DNA of 64,000 nucleotides from Allocoprobacillus merdigallinarum (GCA_019117525.1 DWZO01000063.1:3895-67894), one strand, 5' to 3'; positions 33,600-43,197 are shown, counted from the stretch's first letter. The notes: generated by a model not told the origin, from the letters alone. A program made the numbers and translations.

Positions 33600-34382
33600 A
33601 TGTTTGTATCTTTTTGTTTTCCCATGAAAACATTACAGCGAGAACGTGAAATTATTGTATATTTACCAGATGATTATTATCAACAAAATAAAGATTATCC
33701 TGTTCTTTATATTCAAGATGGACAAAATGCTTTCTTTGATTATTCCTCTTATTGTGGTATAAGTTGGGGATTTTTAGAGTATGTCAAACAAACAGGAATG
33801 GAAATCATCCTTGTCGCCATTCCATGCAATGAAACAGGTTTTAAACGTATGGATGAGTATGGTCCATGGAAGATTAATGAAGCATTGTCTTATCAGGAAA
33901 CGGGTCAAAAAGGCATGATTATTGGTGGAGAAGGAAAAGCTTATATTGACTGGTTAAAAGATGAGCTTAAACCTTATATTGATCAACGTTTTCGTACCCA
34001 AAAAGAAAATACTGGTATTGTGGGTAGCTCTATGGGGGCAGTCATTAGTGCTTATGGGGCTCTTCGTTATCCTGATGTTTTTAAAAAGTGTGCGGCTTTA
34101 TCTACCGCTTTCTGGTTCTATGTTGATGAATTTTTAGATGTGATCAGGCATCAACAATATAGTCAGGATAATCGTTTTTATTTGGACTTGGGTGAATTTG
34201 AAAGTGGTGATGATCAAAAGATTAATCAATGGTACATAGAAAGCAATCAAATCATTTACGAGCAATTACAATCTCGAATAGAACATCTGGAAGCCCATTA
34301 TTTTGAAGGGGCTGGACATAATGAAAGCGAATGGCGTCAAAGAGTGCCTCTATTCATGGCGTTTTTATATGAGGAGGAATGA
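33600..34382 (+). CDS. Alpha/beta-hydrolase of the esterase D-like family
   Basis: A 260-residue cytosolic putative esterase. The nucleophile serine is in GSSMG (near 142) and the histidine in GAGHNESEW (near 240); LYIQDGQNAFFD near 36 is typical of the enterochelin-esterase/esterase D fold. Substrate unknown. AAAGGAGGTTGTGAA gives the start. The next gene starts 2 bp after its stop, so esterase, two HADs, ung and folC look like one operon. Confidence 0.85.
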   Translation: MFVSFCFPMKTLQREREIIVYLPDDYYQQNKDYPVLYIQDGQNAFFDYSSYCGISWGFLEYVKQTGMEIILVAIPCNETGFKRMDEYGPWKINEALSYQETGQKGMIIGGEGKAYIDWLKDELKPYIDQRFRTQKENTGIVGSSMGAVISAYGALRYPDVFKKCAALSTAFWFYVDEFLDVIRHQQYSQDNRFYLDLGEFESGDDQKINQWYIESNQIIYEQLQSRIEHLEAHYFEGAGHNESEWRQRVPLFMAFLYEEE

Positions 34383-34384
34383 TC

Positions 34385-35203
34385 ATGTATCAAATGATTT
34401 TATCTGATTTAGATGAAACATTGTTAGTCAATCATCATGTTCCTAAGTTTAATCAGGAAGCTATCAGACAGCTTAAGGATGTTAAGTTTGTGCCAGCGAC
34501 GGGACGTTCATTTTCAATGATTGAAGATATTCTTGAAGAAATTGGAACAGCCAAGCAGGCCCATGAATATTCTATTTGTTTTAATGGTGGGCTGATTGTA
34601 GAAAATCAAAATGCTCAAATATTGTCTTTTCAGGGATTAACTTTTGATCAGGCTAAACAACTTTTTGACTTAGGAGAAAATTATGATGTATGTATTATGA
34701 TTTTTACATTAAATCATTGTTATTTATTTAAACCAGATCCAACGGAGATTGCAAGAAAAAAAGCTCAAAAAGCAGCGTTTACGGTTATAGATGATTATCA
34801 TATGGATTTTTTAAAAAATGAAAAGATTGCGAAATTATTATATGTCAAACCTGATATGGATTATTTAAAGAGTGTTGAACAAGATTTACCAGAGGATATC
34901 AAAAAACAGTTTTCAATCAGTTATTCATCATATCGTTATCTGGAATTTAATCCTTTAGGTGTCAGTAAAGGGGCAGCATTGAAATGGTTAGCTGATTATC
35001 TTCATATAGATAAACAAAATGTGATTGCGATTGGTGATAATTATAATGATGTTTCGATGATTCAGGAAGCTGGTTTAGGTATTTGTGTGGCTGGAGGAGC
35101 TCAAGATATTCAAGCCATCAGTGATTATGTTACAACGGTGGACTATGATCAGGGAGCTGTTAAAGAAGTGATTGAAAAATTTATTTTAAAGGGGGAAAAA
35201 TAA
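34385..35203 (+). CDS. Cof-type HAD-IIB phosphatase (first of adjacent pair)
   Basis: A 272-residue phosphatase with motif I LSDLDETLL (D8, D10), motif II PATGRS, GVSKGAALK lysine and motif IV GDNYNDVSM. ATG 34385 is chosen over ATG 34379 because GAGGAGG ends at 34376. The gene that follows is its paralogue with the same FNGG and NRYLEF-type blocks, so a local duplication is likely. Confidence 0.9.
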   Translation: MYQMILSDLDETLLVNHHVPKFNQEAIRQLKDVKFVPATGRSFSMIEDILEEIGTAKQAHEYSICFNGGLIVENQNAQILSFQGLTFDQAKQLFDLGENYDVCIMIFTLNHCYLFKPDPTEIARKKAQKAAFTVIDDYHMDFLKNEKIAKLLYVKPDMDYLKSVEQDLPEDIKKQFSISYSSYRYLEFNPLGVSKGAALKWLADYLHIDKQNVIAIGDNYNDVSMIQEAGLGICVAGGAQDIQAISDYVTTVDYDQGAVKEVIEKFILKGEK

Positions 35204-35205
35204 AA

Positions 35206-36024
35206 GTGAAATATAAAGTGATCGCAAGTGATATGGATGAAACATTGTTGAATGATCAACATAAGATCTGTCAGAGAAATATTGATTTTATACGAATGGC
35301 GAAAGAAAAAGGAGTGAAATTTGTCCCAGCAACTGGGCGTGGTTTCATGTCTATTCAACGTGATTTAAAATTATTAGGATTGTATGATATACCACAAGAA
35401 TATGTCTTATCTTTCAATGGTGGAGCTTTAACAGAAAACAAAGATAATAAGCTTTTATATTTTGAAGGACTTTCTTTTGAAAAGACAAAAGAAATCTTTG
35501 AATTTGGTTTACAGCAAGATGTCTGCCAGCATATTTATACAAAGGATAAAGTATATGTTTATAATTTATCTGAATCTGAAGCGAAGCGTATTCGTGAACA
35601 ACAGGTTGAATGTGAAATTATGACTGAAAATACAATGGATTTTCTAAAAGATGAGCCTATCTCAAAAATCCTTTTTCAAAATACAGATGTACCTTATTTA
35701 ATGAGTCTGGAACCTCAAATGAAAGCTATCACTGAGGGAATGTGTGCAGTAAGCTATTCTTCTAATCGTTATATGGAATTTAATAAGATTGGTGTGGATA
35801 AAGGACAGGGATTAAAACATTTAGCTCAAATCATTGGTGTTGATTTATCTGAATGCATTGCTGTAGGGGATAATTATAATGATTTACCAATGTTAGAAGT
35901 TGCTGGTTTATCAGTTGCAGCTGGTAATGCTGTGGAAGATGTGAAAAAAGTTTGTGATGTTGTCACAAAAGCAGACAATAATGAAGGTGTCATTGCTGAA
36001 ATTGTAGAAAGGTTTATTCTTTAA
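35206..36024 (+). CDS. Cof-type HAD-IIB phosphatase (second of adjacent pair)
   Basis: A 272-residue paralogue of the preceding gene. Motifs: ASDMDETLL (D9, D11), PATGRG, GVDKGQGLKH and GDNYNDLPM. GTG start at 35206 about 10 nt after GGGGG. The stop overlaps the ung ATG (TAATG). Cap residues differ between the two copies, so substrates may differ. Confidence 0.9.
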   Translation: MKYKVIASDMDETLLNDQHKICQRNIDFIRMAKEKGVKFVPATGRGFMSIQRDLKLLGLYDIPQEYVLSFNGGALTENKDNKLLYFEGLSFEKTKEIFEFGLQQDVCQHIYTKDKVYVYNLSESEAKRIREQQVECEIMTENTMDFLKDEPISKILFQNTDVPYLMSLEPQMKAITEGMCAVSYSSNRYMEFNKIGVDKGQGLKHLAQIIGVDLSECIAVGDNYNDLPMLEVAGLSVAAGNAVEDVKKVCDVVTKADNNEGVIAEIVERFIL

Positions 36025-36677
36025 TGGATTTTAAAACAATTATTGATCATGAACGTCAACAGCCTTATTATCAGCAGTTAGAAGCTTTTGTGAATCATGA
36101 ATATCAGATACATACGGTTTATCCACCTCGCAATCGTATTTTTCATTGCTTTAATTTTAAAGATTATGATGATATTAAAGTTGTCATTATTGGGCAGGAT
36201 CCTTATCATGAAGAACATCAGGCTAATGGCTTGGCTTTTAGTGTCGCAAAGGGTGTGCAAATTCCACCGAGTCTGGTTAATATTTATAAAGAAGCACATG
36301 ATGATGTTGGAATTGATATTCCTCGTCATGGTGATTTATCTGCGTGGGCACATCAGGGTGTGTTATTATTAAATACTGTTTTGACAGTACAGGCTCATCG
36401 TGCTAATTCTCATAAAGAAAAAGGATGGGAAATTTTCACCAATCATATTATTGAGGCTATGAATCAAAGAGAGAAGCCATTAGTATTTATATTGTGGGGA
36501 AGACAGGCTATTGATAAAGCGAAAATGATTGATCAGACCAAACACTGTGTCATTACTAGCCCTCATCCTTCACCTTTATCAGCTTATCGTGGTTTTTTTG
36601 GTTCGAAACCTTTTTCTAAAACGAATCAGTTTTTAATAAGTCAAGGGATAGAACCGATAGATTGGAGGATTCGTTAA
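36024..36677 (+). CDS. ung: Uracil-DNA glycosylase
   Basis: Removes uracil from DNA. Family 1 UDG of 217 residues with the water-activating D59 in GQDPYH, LLNTVLTV in the middle and HPSPLSAYRGFFG near the C-terminus. Its stop overlaps the folC ATG by one base. Confidence 0.97.
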   Translation: MDFKTIIDHERQQPYYQQLEAFVNHEYQIHTVYPPRNRIFHCFNFKDYDDIKVVIIGQDPYHEEHQANGLAFSVAKGVQIPPSLVNIYKEAHDDVGIDIPRHGDLSAWAHQGVLLLNTVLTVQAHRANSHKEKGWEIFTNHIIEAMNQREKPLVFILWGRQAIDKAKMIDQTKHCVITSPHPSPLSAYRGFFGSKPFSKTNQFLISQGIEPIDWRIR

Positions 36678-37906
36678 TGTTTACTCATGTGAATGATGCC
36701 ATTGCATATATAGAATCAAAAAGAAGTAAAAGAACAATTGATCAATTTCGAGAAACCTTAAATAAATGTCACATTTTAATGAAACAAAAAAATATGATAC
36801 ATATTGCTGGAACCAATGGAAAAGGTTCAACTGTGAATTATTTAAGAAGTATCTTAAATGCTCATGGGTATAAAGTTGGAACTTTTACATCACCTTATTT
36901 GATCAGTCATAATGATCGTATTCGTGTTGATGATATTCCTATAAGTGATGAAGATTTATTGAAATACGTGAATCAATATTATCGCATCATTGAAGAAGAT
37001 CAGTTATCTATGTTTGAAATTGATGTCTTAATCATGTTGGCTTATTTTCAATCTTTGGATTTGGATTATCGTATCATTGAAACGGGTATTGGTGGTTTGA
37101 ATGATAAAACAAATGTCATTGATCCTATTGTCAGTGCTATTACGAATATAGGGCTTGATCATCAAAAACAATTAGGGGATATTTATGATATTATTAATGA
37201 AAAAATGGGTATCATAAAACCGAATCAGATGTTTATTACCAGTGAAACAAAGGGAACAATTCTAGCAAGATTTCAAGAACAATGTGATGCTATGGGAGCA
37301 GTGATGTATGTCGTTCCAGAATATCAGGTGTCACGTTATCCATTCCATTTTAGATATCGTGATATGGCATTTACCTTGGAAAATCAAGGAATCTATCAGG
37401 TAACAAATGCCAGACTTGCTTTAACTATTGCTTCAAAACTTATTAAGTTTGATCCTGTTGTTACACAACCAGCGATTGAACAGGCTTCATGGAAAGGGCG
37501 TTATGAAACATTATCTTATCATGATGTACAGGTTGATATTGATGGAGCACATAATATGCCTGGAATCCAAGCTTTGTTGCAGACATTAAGAGTCAAAAAA
37601 GAAAAGGATGTAGCGATTGTCTTTTCTTGTTTGAATGATCGTGATGTTGATGAGATGATTGATGAAATGTTAAAAGCAGGTTATCCTGTCTATGTGACAA
37701 CGTTTCAGGATGAAAGAGCTATTGATTTATCGACCATAGAACCACGTCCTCAATTAACAATTGTTAAAAGTTATATTGAGGCTATGCAGACAGCTTATAT
37801 AAAAAAACAGCATATTGTGGTAACGGGGTCATTGCATTTTATCTCGAAAGTGAGAAAATATCTGATTGAATTAAAAAATCAGGAATTAAAGAAAGTAAGT
37901 GAATAA
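36677..37906 (+). CDS. folC: Folylpolyglutamate synthase / dihydrofolate synthase
   Basis: Adds glutamate to folates (Mur-ligase family). 409 residues; ATP loop GTNGKGST at 45-52, substrate loop FTSPYLISHNDRIRV and KMGIIKPNQ later, and DGAHNMPG near 287. ATG 36677 follows GGAGGATTCGTTA; an in-frame TTG at 36662 precedes the ribosome site and is rejected. Last gene of the esterase-HAD-HAD-ung-folC run. Confidence 0.95.
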   Translation: MFTHVNDAIAYIESKRSKRTIDQFRETLNKCHILMKQKNMIHIAGTNGKGSTVNYLRSILNAHGYKVGTFTSPYLISHNDRIRVDDIPISDEDLLKYVNQYYRIIEEDQLSMFEIDVLIMLAYFQSLDLDYRIIETGIGGLNDKTNVIDPIVSAITNIGLDHQKQLGDIYDIINEKMGIIKPNQMFITSETKGTILARFQEQCDAMGAVMYVVPEYQVSRYPFHFRYRDMAFTLENQGIYQVTNARLALTIASKLIKFDPVVTQPAIEQASWKGRYETLSYHDVQVDIDGAHNMPGIQALLQTLRVKKEKDVAIVFSCLNDRDVDEMIDEMLKAGYPVYVTTFQDERAIDLSTIEPRPQLTIVKSYIEAMQTAYIKKQHIVVTGSLHFISKVRKYLIELKNQELKKVSE

Positions 37907-37941
37907 AAACCAATAAAGAACGAAACTTTATTGGTTTTTTT
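37906..37941. terminator. Bidirectional intrinsic terminator
   Basis: AAAACCAATAAAG / CTTTATTGGTTTT, a perfect 13-bp stem, between folC and the convergent gerQ. Confidence 0.88.
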
Positions 37942-37946
37942 AATTG

Positions 37947-38249
37947 CTATCGTGTATTAAAATTGATAGGTTCATCAAATTCGGCCCAAACGAAATAGAC
38001 AAACTGAAAAATATAATATTTTTGATTTTTTGGGTCACGTACGACAAAATGGTCACGTCCTACTTCTTCGATAATACCTTTGTATACACGATCGCGCCAG
38101 TCTTCACTGCCAGTATATGTGAAGTAAAAAGTACCAAGTTTTCCGATATTTAAACGTAAAATATTTTCTAAATAAGTCTGTTCAGAAATGGGAGTTGGTA
38201 GAGATGAAGTTTGAGATCCGGGAACGATTGTTTGATTGTTTGTATCCAT
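37947..38249 (-). CDS. gerQ: Spore coat protein GerQ
   Basis: A 100-residue coat protein. The core TYLENILRLNIGKLGTFYF...KGIIEEVGRDHFVVRDP matches Bacillus GerQ, which is cross-linked into the coat and needed for CwlJ activity during germination. ATG 38249 follows TAGGAGGATAT. It is 8 bp downstream of cwlJ on the same strand, the same gene pair as in Bacillus. Confidence 0.9.
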   Translation of the reverse strand: MDTNNQTIVPGSQTSSLPTPISEQTYLENILRLNIGKLGTFYFTYTGSEDWRDRVYKGIIEEVGRDHFVVRDPKNQKYYIFQFVYFVWAEFDEPINFNTR

Positions 38250-38257
38250 ATATCCTC

Positions 38258-38680
38258 CTATAAGTCGCAATTTAATTTAGCACCAGGTGCATAGAAACAG
38301 TGATTTTTGTAACGTCCGCTGAGTTCGCCATAAAATTGTTGGGGGCATGAGACATTGCTGCCAGGATTTTTAAACCATAAGGCATTTGTAGCTGGTTCAA
38401 TACGATAACCATCAATATTGCGTAAAGCCAGTTCTTTTTCTTTGGCGTTAACAGGTTGATTGAATAATGGTTGTCCGACCCCAGAAAAAGCATTTTTTTG
38501 ATAAACAACTTCAGAAATTGTGCGTGTATCTTTAAAAACATCGCAGTTAGCTACGACACGATTTACGACAACATTACCAACCATCAACATACCTTCTTCA
38601 CCTTCACCTAATGCTTCAGCTTTCATAATGCGTGCCAGTAAATCAACATCAGAATCGTTGTATAAGATTCTAGGAGACAT
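38258..38680 (-). CDS. cwlJ: Spore cortex-lytic hydrolase CwlJ
   Basis: A 140-residue SleB/CwlJ-type (Hydrolase_2) enzyme without signal peptide, as expected for CwlJ, which is placed in the coat from the mother cell. The catalytic glutamate region is ARIMKAEALGEGEEGM; VGNVVVNRV and WFKNPG are family blocks. ATG 38680 follows GAGGTG; a GTG at 38689 lacks a ribosome site. With gerQ it forms a germination operon. Confidence 0.92.
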   Translation of the reverse strand: MSPRILYNDSDVDLLARIMKAEALGEGEEGMLMVGNVVVNRVVANCDVFKDTRTISEVVYQKNAFSGVGQPLFNQPVNAKEKELALRNIDGYRIEPATNALWFKNPGSNVSCPQQFYGELSGRYKNHCFYAPGAKLNCDL

Positions 38681-38902
38681 TCTAATCACCTCTATTCACT
38701 ATATGAAAAAATTTAGAAAAGTTGCTAAAAATAAAAAAATATTGATGAGTTCAATATTATTTAAAAACAGGATGAAATTGATAAAAATTTGATAAAAATT
38801 TTTAATTAAAATTGACATGAAATAGTATTTTTTTAAAAAAGATTGTGATAAAATAAAGGTATAGGTAAGCACTTTCATAATCACAATTGAGGAGGAAAAA
38901 TT

Positions 38903-40027
38903 ATGGGAAAAGAAATTGTTGCGATGATTTTAGCTGGAGGACGTGGAACACGTCTTGAAGCATTAACTGCAAAAGTAGCGAAACCTGCTGTACATTTTGG
39001 AGGAAAGTATAGAATTATAGACTTTCCTTTAAGTAATTGTGCGAACTCTGGAATTGATGTTGTTGGAGTTTTGACACAATACGAATCAGTCTTGCTTGGA
39101 ACATATGTAGGTGCTGGAACTAAGTGGGGACTTGATGGAAATAACTCATTAGCTGCTATTTTACCAGCTCGTGAAAGAGGTGGAGTTGGAGCAACATGGT
39201 ATGCGGGAACAGCTGATGCCATTTATCAGAATATCAGTTTCTTAGATCAATATGATCCTGAATATGTTTTGATTTTATCAGGAGACCATATTTATAAGAT
39301 GGATTATGCTGAAATGTTGGCAGCACATAAAGAAAAAGGTGCTGATTTAACAGTGGCTGTTTTAAATGTTTCTTTAAAAGAAGCAAGTCGTTTTGGTATT
39401 ATGAATACAAATAAAGATGGTTCAATTTATGAATTTGAAGAAAAACCTGAAAAACCAAAATCAACTCTGGCATCTATGGGTATTTATATCTTTACTTATA
39501 AAGAATTAAGAAAATATTTGATTGAAGATGCAAAAGATGAAAATAGTAAACATGATTTTGGTATGAATATCATTCCAATGATGTTAGAAGATAAGAAAAA
39601 ATTATATGCTTATGAATTCTCTGGTTATTGGAAAGATGTTGGAACTGTGGAAAGTTTATGGCAAGCCAATATGGACTTGTTAGATGATAAAGAGTTAGAT
39701 CTTTATAATGTGAAAAAGGATTGGAAAATCTATACTGAAGATACATTGAGTAAACCTCAAATTATTGGTGAAGAAGCATCAATTAAGCATTCACTTGTTA
39801 CTCAAGGTTGTATCGTTAATGGTGATGTAGAAGGTTCTGTCTTATTCAACAATGTATATATCGGTGAAGGTGCAAAGGTTGTTGATTCTGTCTTAATGCC
39901 AGGTGTATTGGTAGAAGAGGGTGCAGAAATCTACAAAGCTATTGTTGATGAAGGTGTTGTCATTAAATCAACTGACGTCATCAATAAAGAAGCTAAAGAA
40001 GTGGAACTTGTCAGTGACAATGCATAA
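38903..40027 (+). CDS. glgC: Glucose-1-phosphate adenylyltransferase
   Basis: Makes ADP-glucose, the committed step of glycogen synthesis. 374 residues with the nucleotide loop ILAGGRGTRLEALT, the ATWYAGTADAIYQN region and a left-handed beta-helix C-terminus. GAGGAGGAAAAATT is its ribosome site. In the 222-bp upstream gap TTGACA (38812-38817) is seen but no well-spaced -10. First gene of glgC-glgD-glgA. Confidence 0.96.
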   Translation: MGKEIVAMILAGGRGTRLEALTAKVAKPAVHFGGKYRIIDFPLSNCANSGIDVVGVLTQYESVLLGTYVGAGTKWGLDGNNSLAAILPARERGGVGATWYAGTADAIYQNISFLDQYDPEYVLILSGDHIYKMDYAEMLAAHKEKGADLTVAVLNVSLKEASRFGIMNTNKDGSIYEFEEKPEKPKSTLASMGIYIFTYKELRKYLIEDAKDENSKHDFGMNIIPMMLEDKKKLYAYEFSGYWKDVGTVESLWQANMDLLDDKELDLYNVKKDWKIYTEDTLSKPQIIGEEASIKHSLVTQGCIVNGDVEGSVLFNNVYIGEGAKVVDSVLMPGVLVEEGAEIYKAIVDEGVVIKSTDVINKEAKEVELVSDNA

Positions 40028-40045
40028 TAAGAGGGGGTTAACGAG

Positions 40046-41152
40046 ATGGCAAAAGTAGTTGGATATATAAATTTACACTCTGATGTTTCATATAAAGGTT
40101 TAACAGAAAAAAGGCCAGTAGCTTCAGTAAGCTTTTTAGGTCGTTATGGAATTATTGATTTTGTTTTATCAAATATGTCAAATTCTAATGTGGATACAGT
40201 GGGTATTCTTATTAAAGAAAAACCAAGATCATTGTTTAAACATTTAGGAAATGGAAACTCTTGGAATTTTAACTCTAAATCTGGAGGAGTTTCACTTTTA
40301 TATAATGAAAAATATGCAAATAGTTCAATGTATAATCATGATATTAATAATATTGTGGAAAATATTGCTTTTCTTGAAAAATCAAAAGCAGATTATGTTG
40401 TGATTGCACCAGCTCATATTATTACAACAATGAATTATGCTGATGTTGTTGATGCACATGCAAAATCTGGTGCTGAAATTACAATGGTTTATCAAAAAAT
40501 CGATAATGCTGATGAAACATTTGTTGGTTCTGATTTCTTACGTTTAAAAGGTAAACAAGTTATGGAAATCAAAAATAATAAAGGAAATAGAAAAGAGAGA
40601 AATATTTCTTTAGAAACATATGTTATTAATAAAAAGACATTATTAAAATTAATTAGCTATGCTCAAAAGATTAGTTCATTCTTTAATTTAAGAGATACAC
40701 TTGCTTACTTATGTGATGAAAGAAAAATCATGGCTTATGAATATAAAGGATTTGCAAGATGCATTGATTCTTATGAAGCTTATTATAAAGTGAGCATGGA
40801 ATTCTTGGATATGGATGTTTCAACACAAGTCTTTAAGAGTACATGGCCAATCTTTACCAATACAAATGATACACCACCTACAAAATATTTAAAGAATGCC
40901 ATTGTTAAAAAATCATTTGTGGCTAATGGGGCTATCATTGATGGTGAAGTTGATGGATGTATTTTATCACGTAATGTTACAATTGGTAAAAATGCCGTTG
41001 TGAAAAATTGTATTATATTAAATGGTTCTAAAGTTTGCGCAGGAGCTCATTTGGAAAATGTAGTTATTGATAAAGATGCTCGTGTAGAAAAGAAAACAGA
41101 GCTTATTGGTGAAGGAGAACCACTTTATGTTAAAGAAGGGGATGTTGTATAA
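40046..41152 (+). CDS. glgD: Glucose-1-phosphate adenylyltransferase regulatory subunit GlgD
   Basis: A 368-residue GlgC paralogue found in Firmicutes. It lacks the GGRGTRL catalytic loop (here YINLHSDVSYKGLTEKRP), so it is probably not catalytic alone; in Bacillus-type enzymes GlgC-GlgD form a more active heterotetramer. The beta-helix C-terminus is kept (ANGAIIDGEVDGCILSRNV). Eighteen bases after glgC; stop overlaps the glgA start. Confidence 0.94.
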   Translation: MAKVVGYINLHSDVSYKGLTEKRPVASVSFLGRYGIIDFVLSNMSNSNVDTVGILIKEKPRSLFKHLGNGNSWNFNSKSGGVSLLYNEKYANSSMYNHDINNIVENIAFLEKSKADYVVIAPAHIITTMNYADVVDAHAKSGAEITMVYQKIDNADETFVGSDFLRLKGKQVMEIKNNKGNRKERNISLETYVINKKTLLKLISYAQKISSFFNLRDTLAYLCDERKIMAYEYKGFARCIDSYEAYYKVSMEFLDMDVSTQVFKSTWPIFTNTNDTPPTKYLKNAIVKKSFVANGAIIDGEVDGCILSRNVTIGKNAVVKNCIILNGSKVCAGAHLENVVIDKDARVEKKTELIGEGEPLYVKEGDVV

Positions 41153-42579
41153 TGAAAATCGTATTTGCAACAAGTGAAGCGAATCCCTATATTAAATCAG
41201 GTGGTTTAGCAGATGTTTTAGGATCACTTCCAAAAGCACTTGTTCAAAAAGGACATGAATGTATTGTTGTTTTGCCTAAATATCAGGATATGAAATTGGC
41301 AGATACAATTGAATATGTGACAAACTATGATATCTGGGTTGGTTGGAGAAAATGCTATTGTGGTGTTTTTAAAGCTGAATATGATGGTGTCACTTATTAT
41401 TTCATTGATAATGAACAATACTTTAGAAGACCTGGTTTATATGGTTATGATGATGATAATGAAAGATTTGCATTTTTTGACTTTGCAGTTTTAGAATTGT
41501 TATCACACATTGATATTAAACCAGACATCTTACATTTACATGATTGGCAAACGGCCATGATTGCCACATTATATAAAGAAAGATATGCATATTATGAATA
41601 TTATCAAGGTATTAAAATTGTTTTCACAATCCATAATATTGCATATCAGGGAAAATGTGATCCTGCATTGTTAAGTGATCATTTTGGATTAGATAATTAT
41701 CTCTATTATAATGGTAACTGCCGTAATGATGGATGTTTCAATATGATGAAAGCGGCTATTTATTATAGTGATATTATTACGACTGTATCGCCAACTTATG
41801 CTAAAGAAATATTAACAGATAGCTTTGGTGAAGGATTACAGAATATCTTACAAATGCGTCGTCATGATTTGTATGGTATTTTAAATGGTATTGATTATGA
41901 AACAATCAATCCTGCCACAGATCCTGAAATTGTAGAACATTTTGACATTACAAATGTTGATGAAAAGAAAGTTATTAATAAATTAGCTTTACAAAAAGAA
42001 TGTGGATTGCCAGAAAATAAAGATGTCCCATTAATTGGTATTGTCACAAGATTGACTTGGCAAAAGGGATTAGATTTAATTATTAATCGTATGGAAGAAT
42101 TGATGAAACGTGATGTTCAAGTTGTGATTTTAGGTGCTGGTGATCAAAAATATGAAGAACCACTTAAAGGAATAGCAGCTTATCATAATCAAAAGTTATC
42201 ATTAAATCTTAAATATGACTTTGGTTTATCTTGTCGTATCTATGCTGGTTGTGATATGTTCTTGATGCCATCATTATTTGAACCTTGTGGTTTATCACAA
42301 ATGATGTCACTTCGTTATGGAACAATACCAATTGTCAGAGAAACAGGTGGATTAAAGGATAGCGTGGAACCATATAATGAGTATGAAAATACAGGTGATG
42401 GATTCAGCTTTAAAAATTATAATGCACATGAAATGATGGACATTATTGACTATGCGCTAAAGGTTTATCAGGATAAAGAAAAATGGCAAGGATTGGTTCA
42501 TCGTGCAATGGAAGCGAAACTTGATTGGGATAAAAGTGCTGATGCCTATTTGAAAGTTTTTAATTCATTGTTAGATTAA
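41152..42579 (+). CDS. glgA: Glycogen synthase (ADP-glucose)
   Basis: GT5-family glycosyltransferase, 475 residues, extending alpha-1,4-glucan. ADP-glucose-binding KSGGLADVLGSLP lies at about 16-28; GIVTRLTWQKGLDL and PSLFEPCGLSQ are the C-terminal nucleotide-sugar motifs. Last gene of the operon. No branching enzyme or phosphorylase gene is in the window. Confidence 0.96.
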   Translation: MKIVFATSEANPYIKSGGLADVLGSLPKALVQKGHECIVVLPKYQDMKLADTIEYVTNYDIWVGWRKCYCGVFKAEYDGVTYYFIDNEQYFRRPGLYGYDDDNERFAFFDFAVLELLSHIDIKPDILHLHDWQTAMIATLYKERYAYYEYYQGIKIVFTIHNIAYQGKCDPALLSDHFGLDNYLYYNGNCRNDGCFNMMKAAIYYSDIITTVSPTYAKEILTDSFGEGLQNILQMRRHDLYGILNGIDYETINPATDPEIVEHFDITNVDEKKVINKLALQKECGLPENKDVPLIGIVTRLTWQKGLDLIINRMEELMKRDVQVVILGAGDQKYEEPLKGIAAYHNQKLSLNLKYDFGLSCRIYAGCDMFLMPSLFEPCGLSQMMSLRYGTIPIVRETGGLKDSVEPYNEYENTGDGFSFKNYNAHEMMDIIDYALKVYQDKEKWQGLVHRAMEAKLDWDKSADAYLKVFNSLLD

Positions 42580-42583
42580 TAAA

Positions 42584-42611
42584 GGGGATAGGGAAACCTA
42601 TCTCTTTTGTT
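42584..42611 (+). terminator. Intrinsic terminator of the glg operon
   Basis: GATAGG / CCTATC stem with a GAAA tetraloop, lengthened by imperfect AGG/TCTTT pairing, then T. Confidence 0.7.
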
Positions 42612-42628
42612 TGATAAAGAAATTTTAT

Positions 42629-42657
42629 TTGATTTTCAGAGTTGAGTTTAGTACAAT
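42629..42657 (+). promoter_or_regulatory. Promoter of the lipoprotein gene
   Basis: TTGATT (42629-42634), 17 bp, TACAAT (42652-42657). Confidence 0.5.
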
Positions 42658-42679
42658 GTTTCCATAAGGAGGGAGGAAA

Positions 42680-43195
42680 ATGAAGATCTCAATCAAAATT
42701 TTGGCGGTTTTATTATTGGTTGTGACTCTTTTTGCATGTGAAAAAGAGAAAACAGATATATCTTTAGAAAGAGATGGAACTCTTTATGAAGTCGCTGATC
42801 AGGTTTCCTTCTATTACCCTAAAGATTTTCAATTAAACGTGAACAATGAAAATCAAAAAGATGTTCGATTTACAAAAAATGATGAAATGTATATTTACGC
42901 AACAATCATTGATGATACGGATAATGTTTTAAATGAATTGCCTCAATTATATGGAGGACAATTGGAAGAAGAAGGTGCCATTGATGTTTATTATTATAAG
43001 GAAGTTATTCCAAGTGGTATCGAGTGTTATCGGTTTACAGGGACTTATCAGGCTTCGGGTATGAAATTTGTACAAATGGTATATTTTACTGAGGAAGCAA
43101 GTTATATTTATAGTTATCAAGCTCCAGAAAATGTATATGATGAACAAAGTGGTGTGGCTTTACAGTATTTAGAATCTTTGACAGTTCATCATTAA
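42680..43195 (+). CDS. Putative lipoprotein of unknown function
   Basis: A 171-residue protein with a basic start, a hydrophobic stretch (about 5-18) and a lipobox-like VTLFAC with C20 as the likely lipid-bearing cysteine (F at -2 is unusual). The rest is extracytoplasmic, with a pattern (YYPKDFQL... ESLTVHH) like small secreted proteins of the PsbP/DUF1795 kind; I cannot assign a function. GGAGGGAGG is a notably G-rich ribosome site and would pair well with the C-rich sRNA loops at 18.7-18.9 kb (inference). Confidence 0.7.
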   Translation: MKISIKILAVLLLVVTLFACEKEKTDISLERDGTLYEVADQVSFYYPKDFQLNVNNENQKDVRFTKNDEMYIYATIIDDTDNVLNELPQLYGGQLEEEGAIDVYYYKEVIPSGIECYRFTGTYQASGMKFVQMVYFTEEASYIYSYQAPENVYDEQSGVALQYLESLTVHH

Positions 43196-43197
43196 TC

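Noticed and set aside
38698..38705. Mother-cell sigma (SigE/SigK-like) -10, CATATAGT on the minus strand, before cwlJ
   Set aside because: The spacing would leave an untranslated leader of about 10 nt that cuts into the ribosome site, and the -35 is not convincing.
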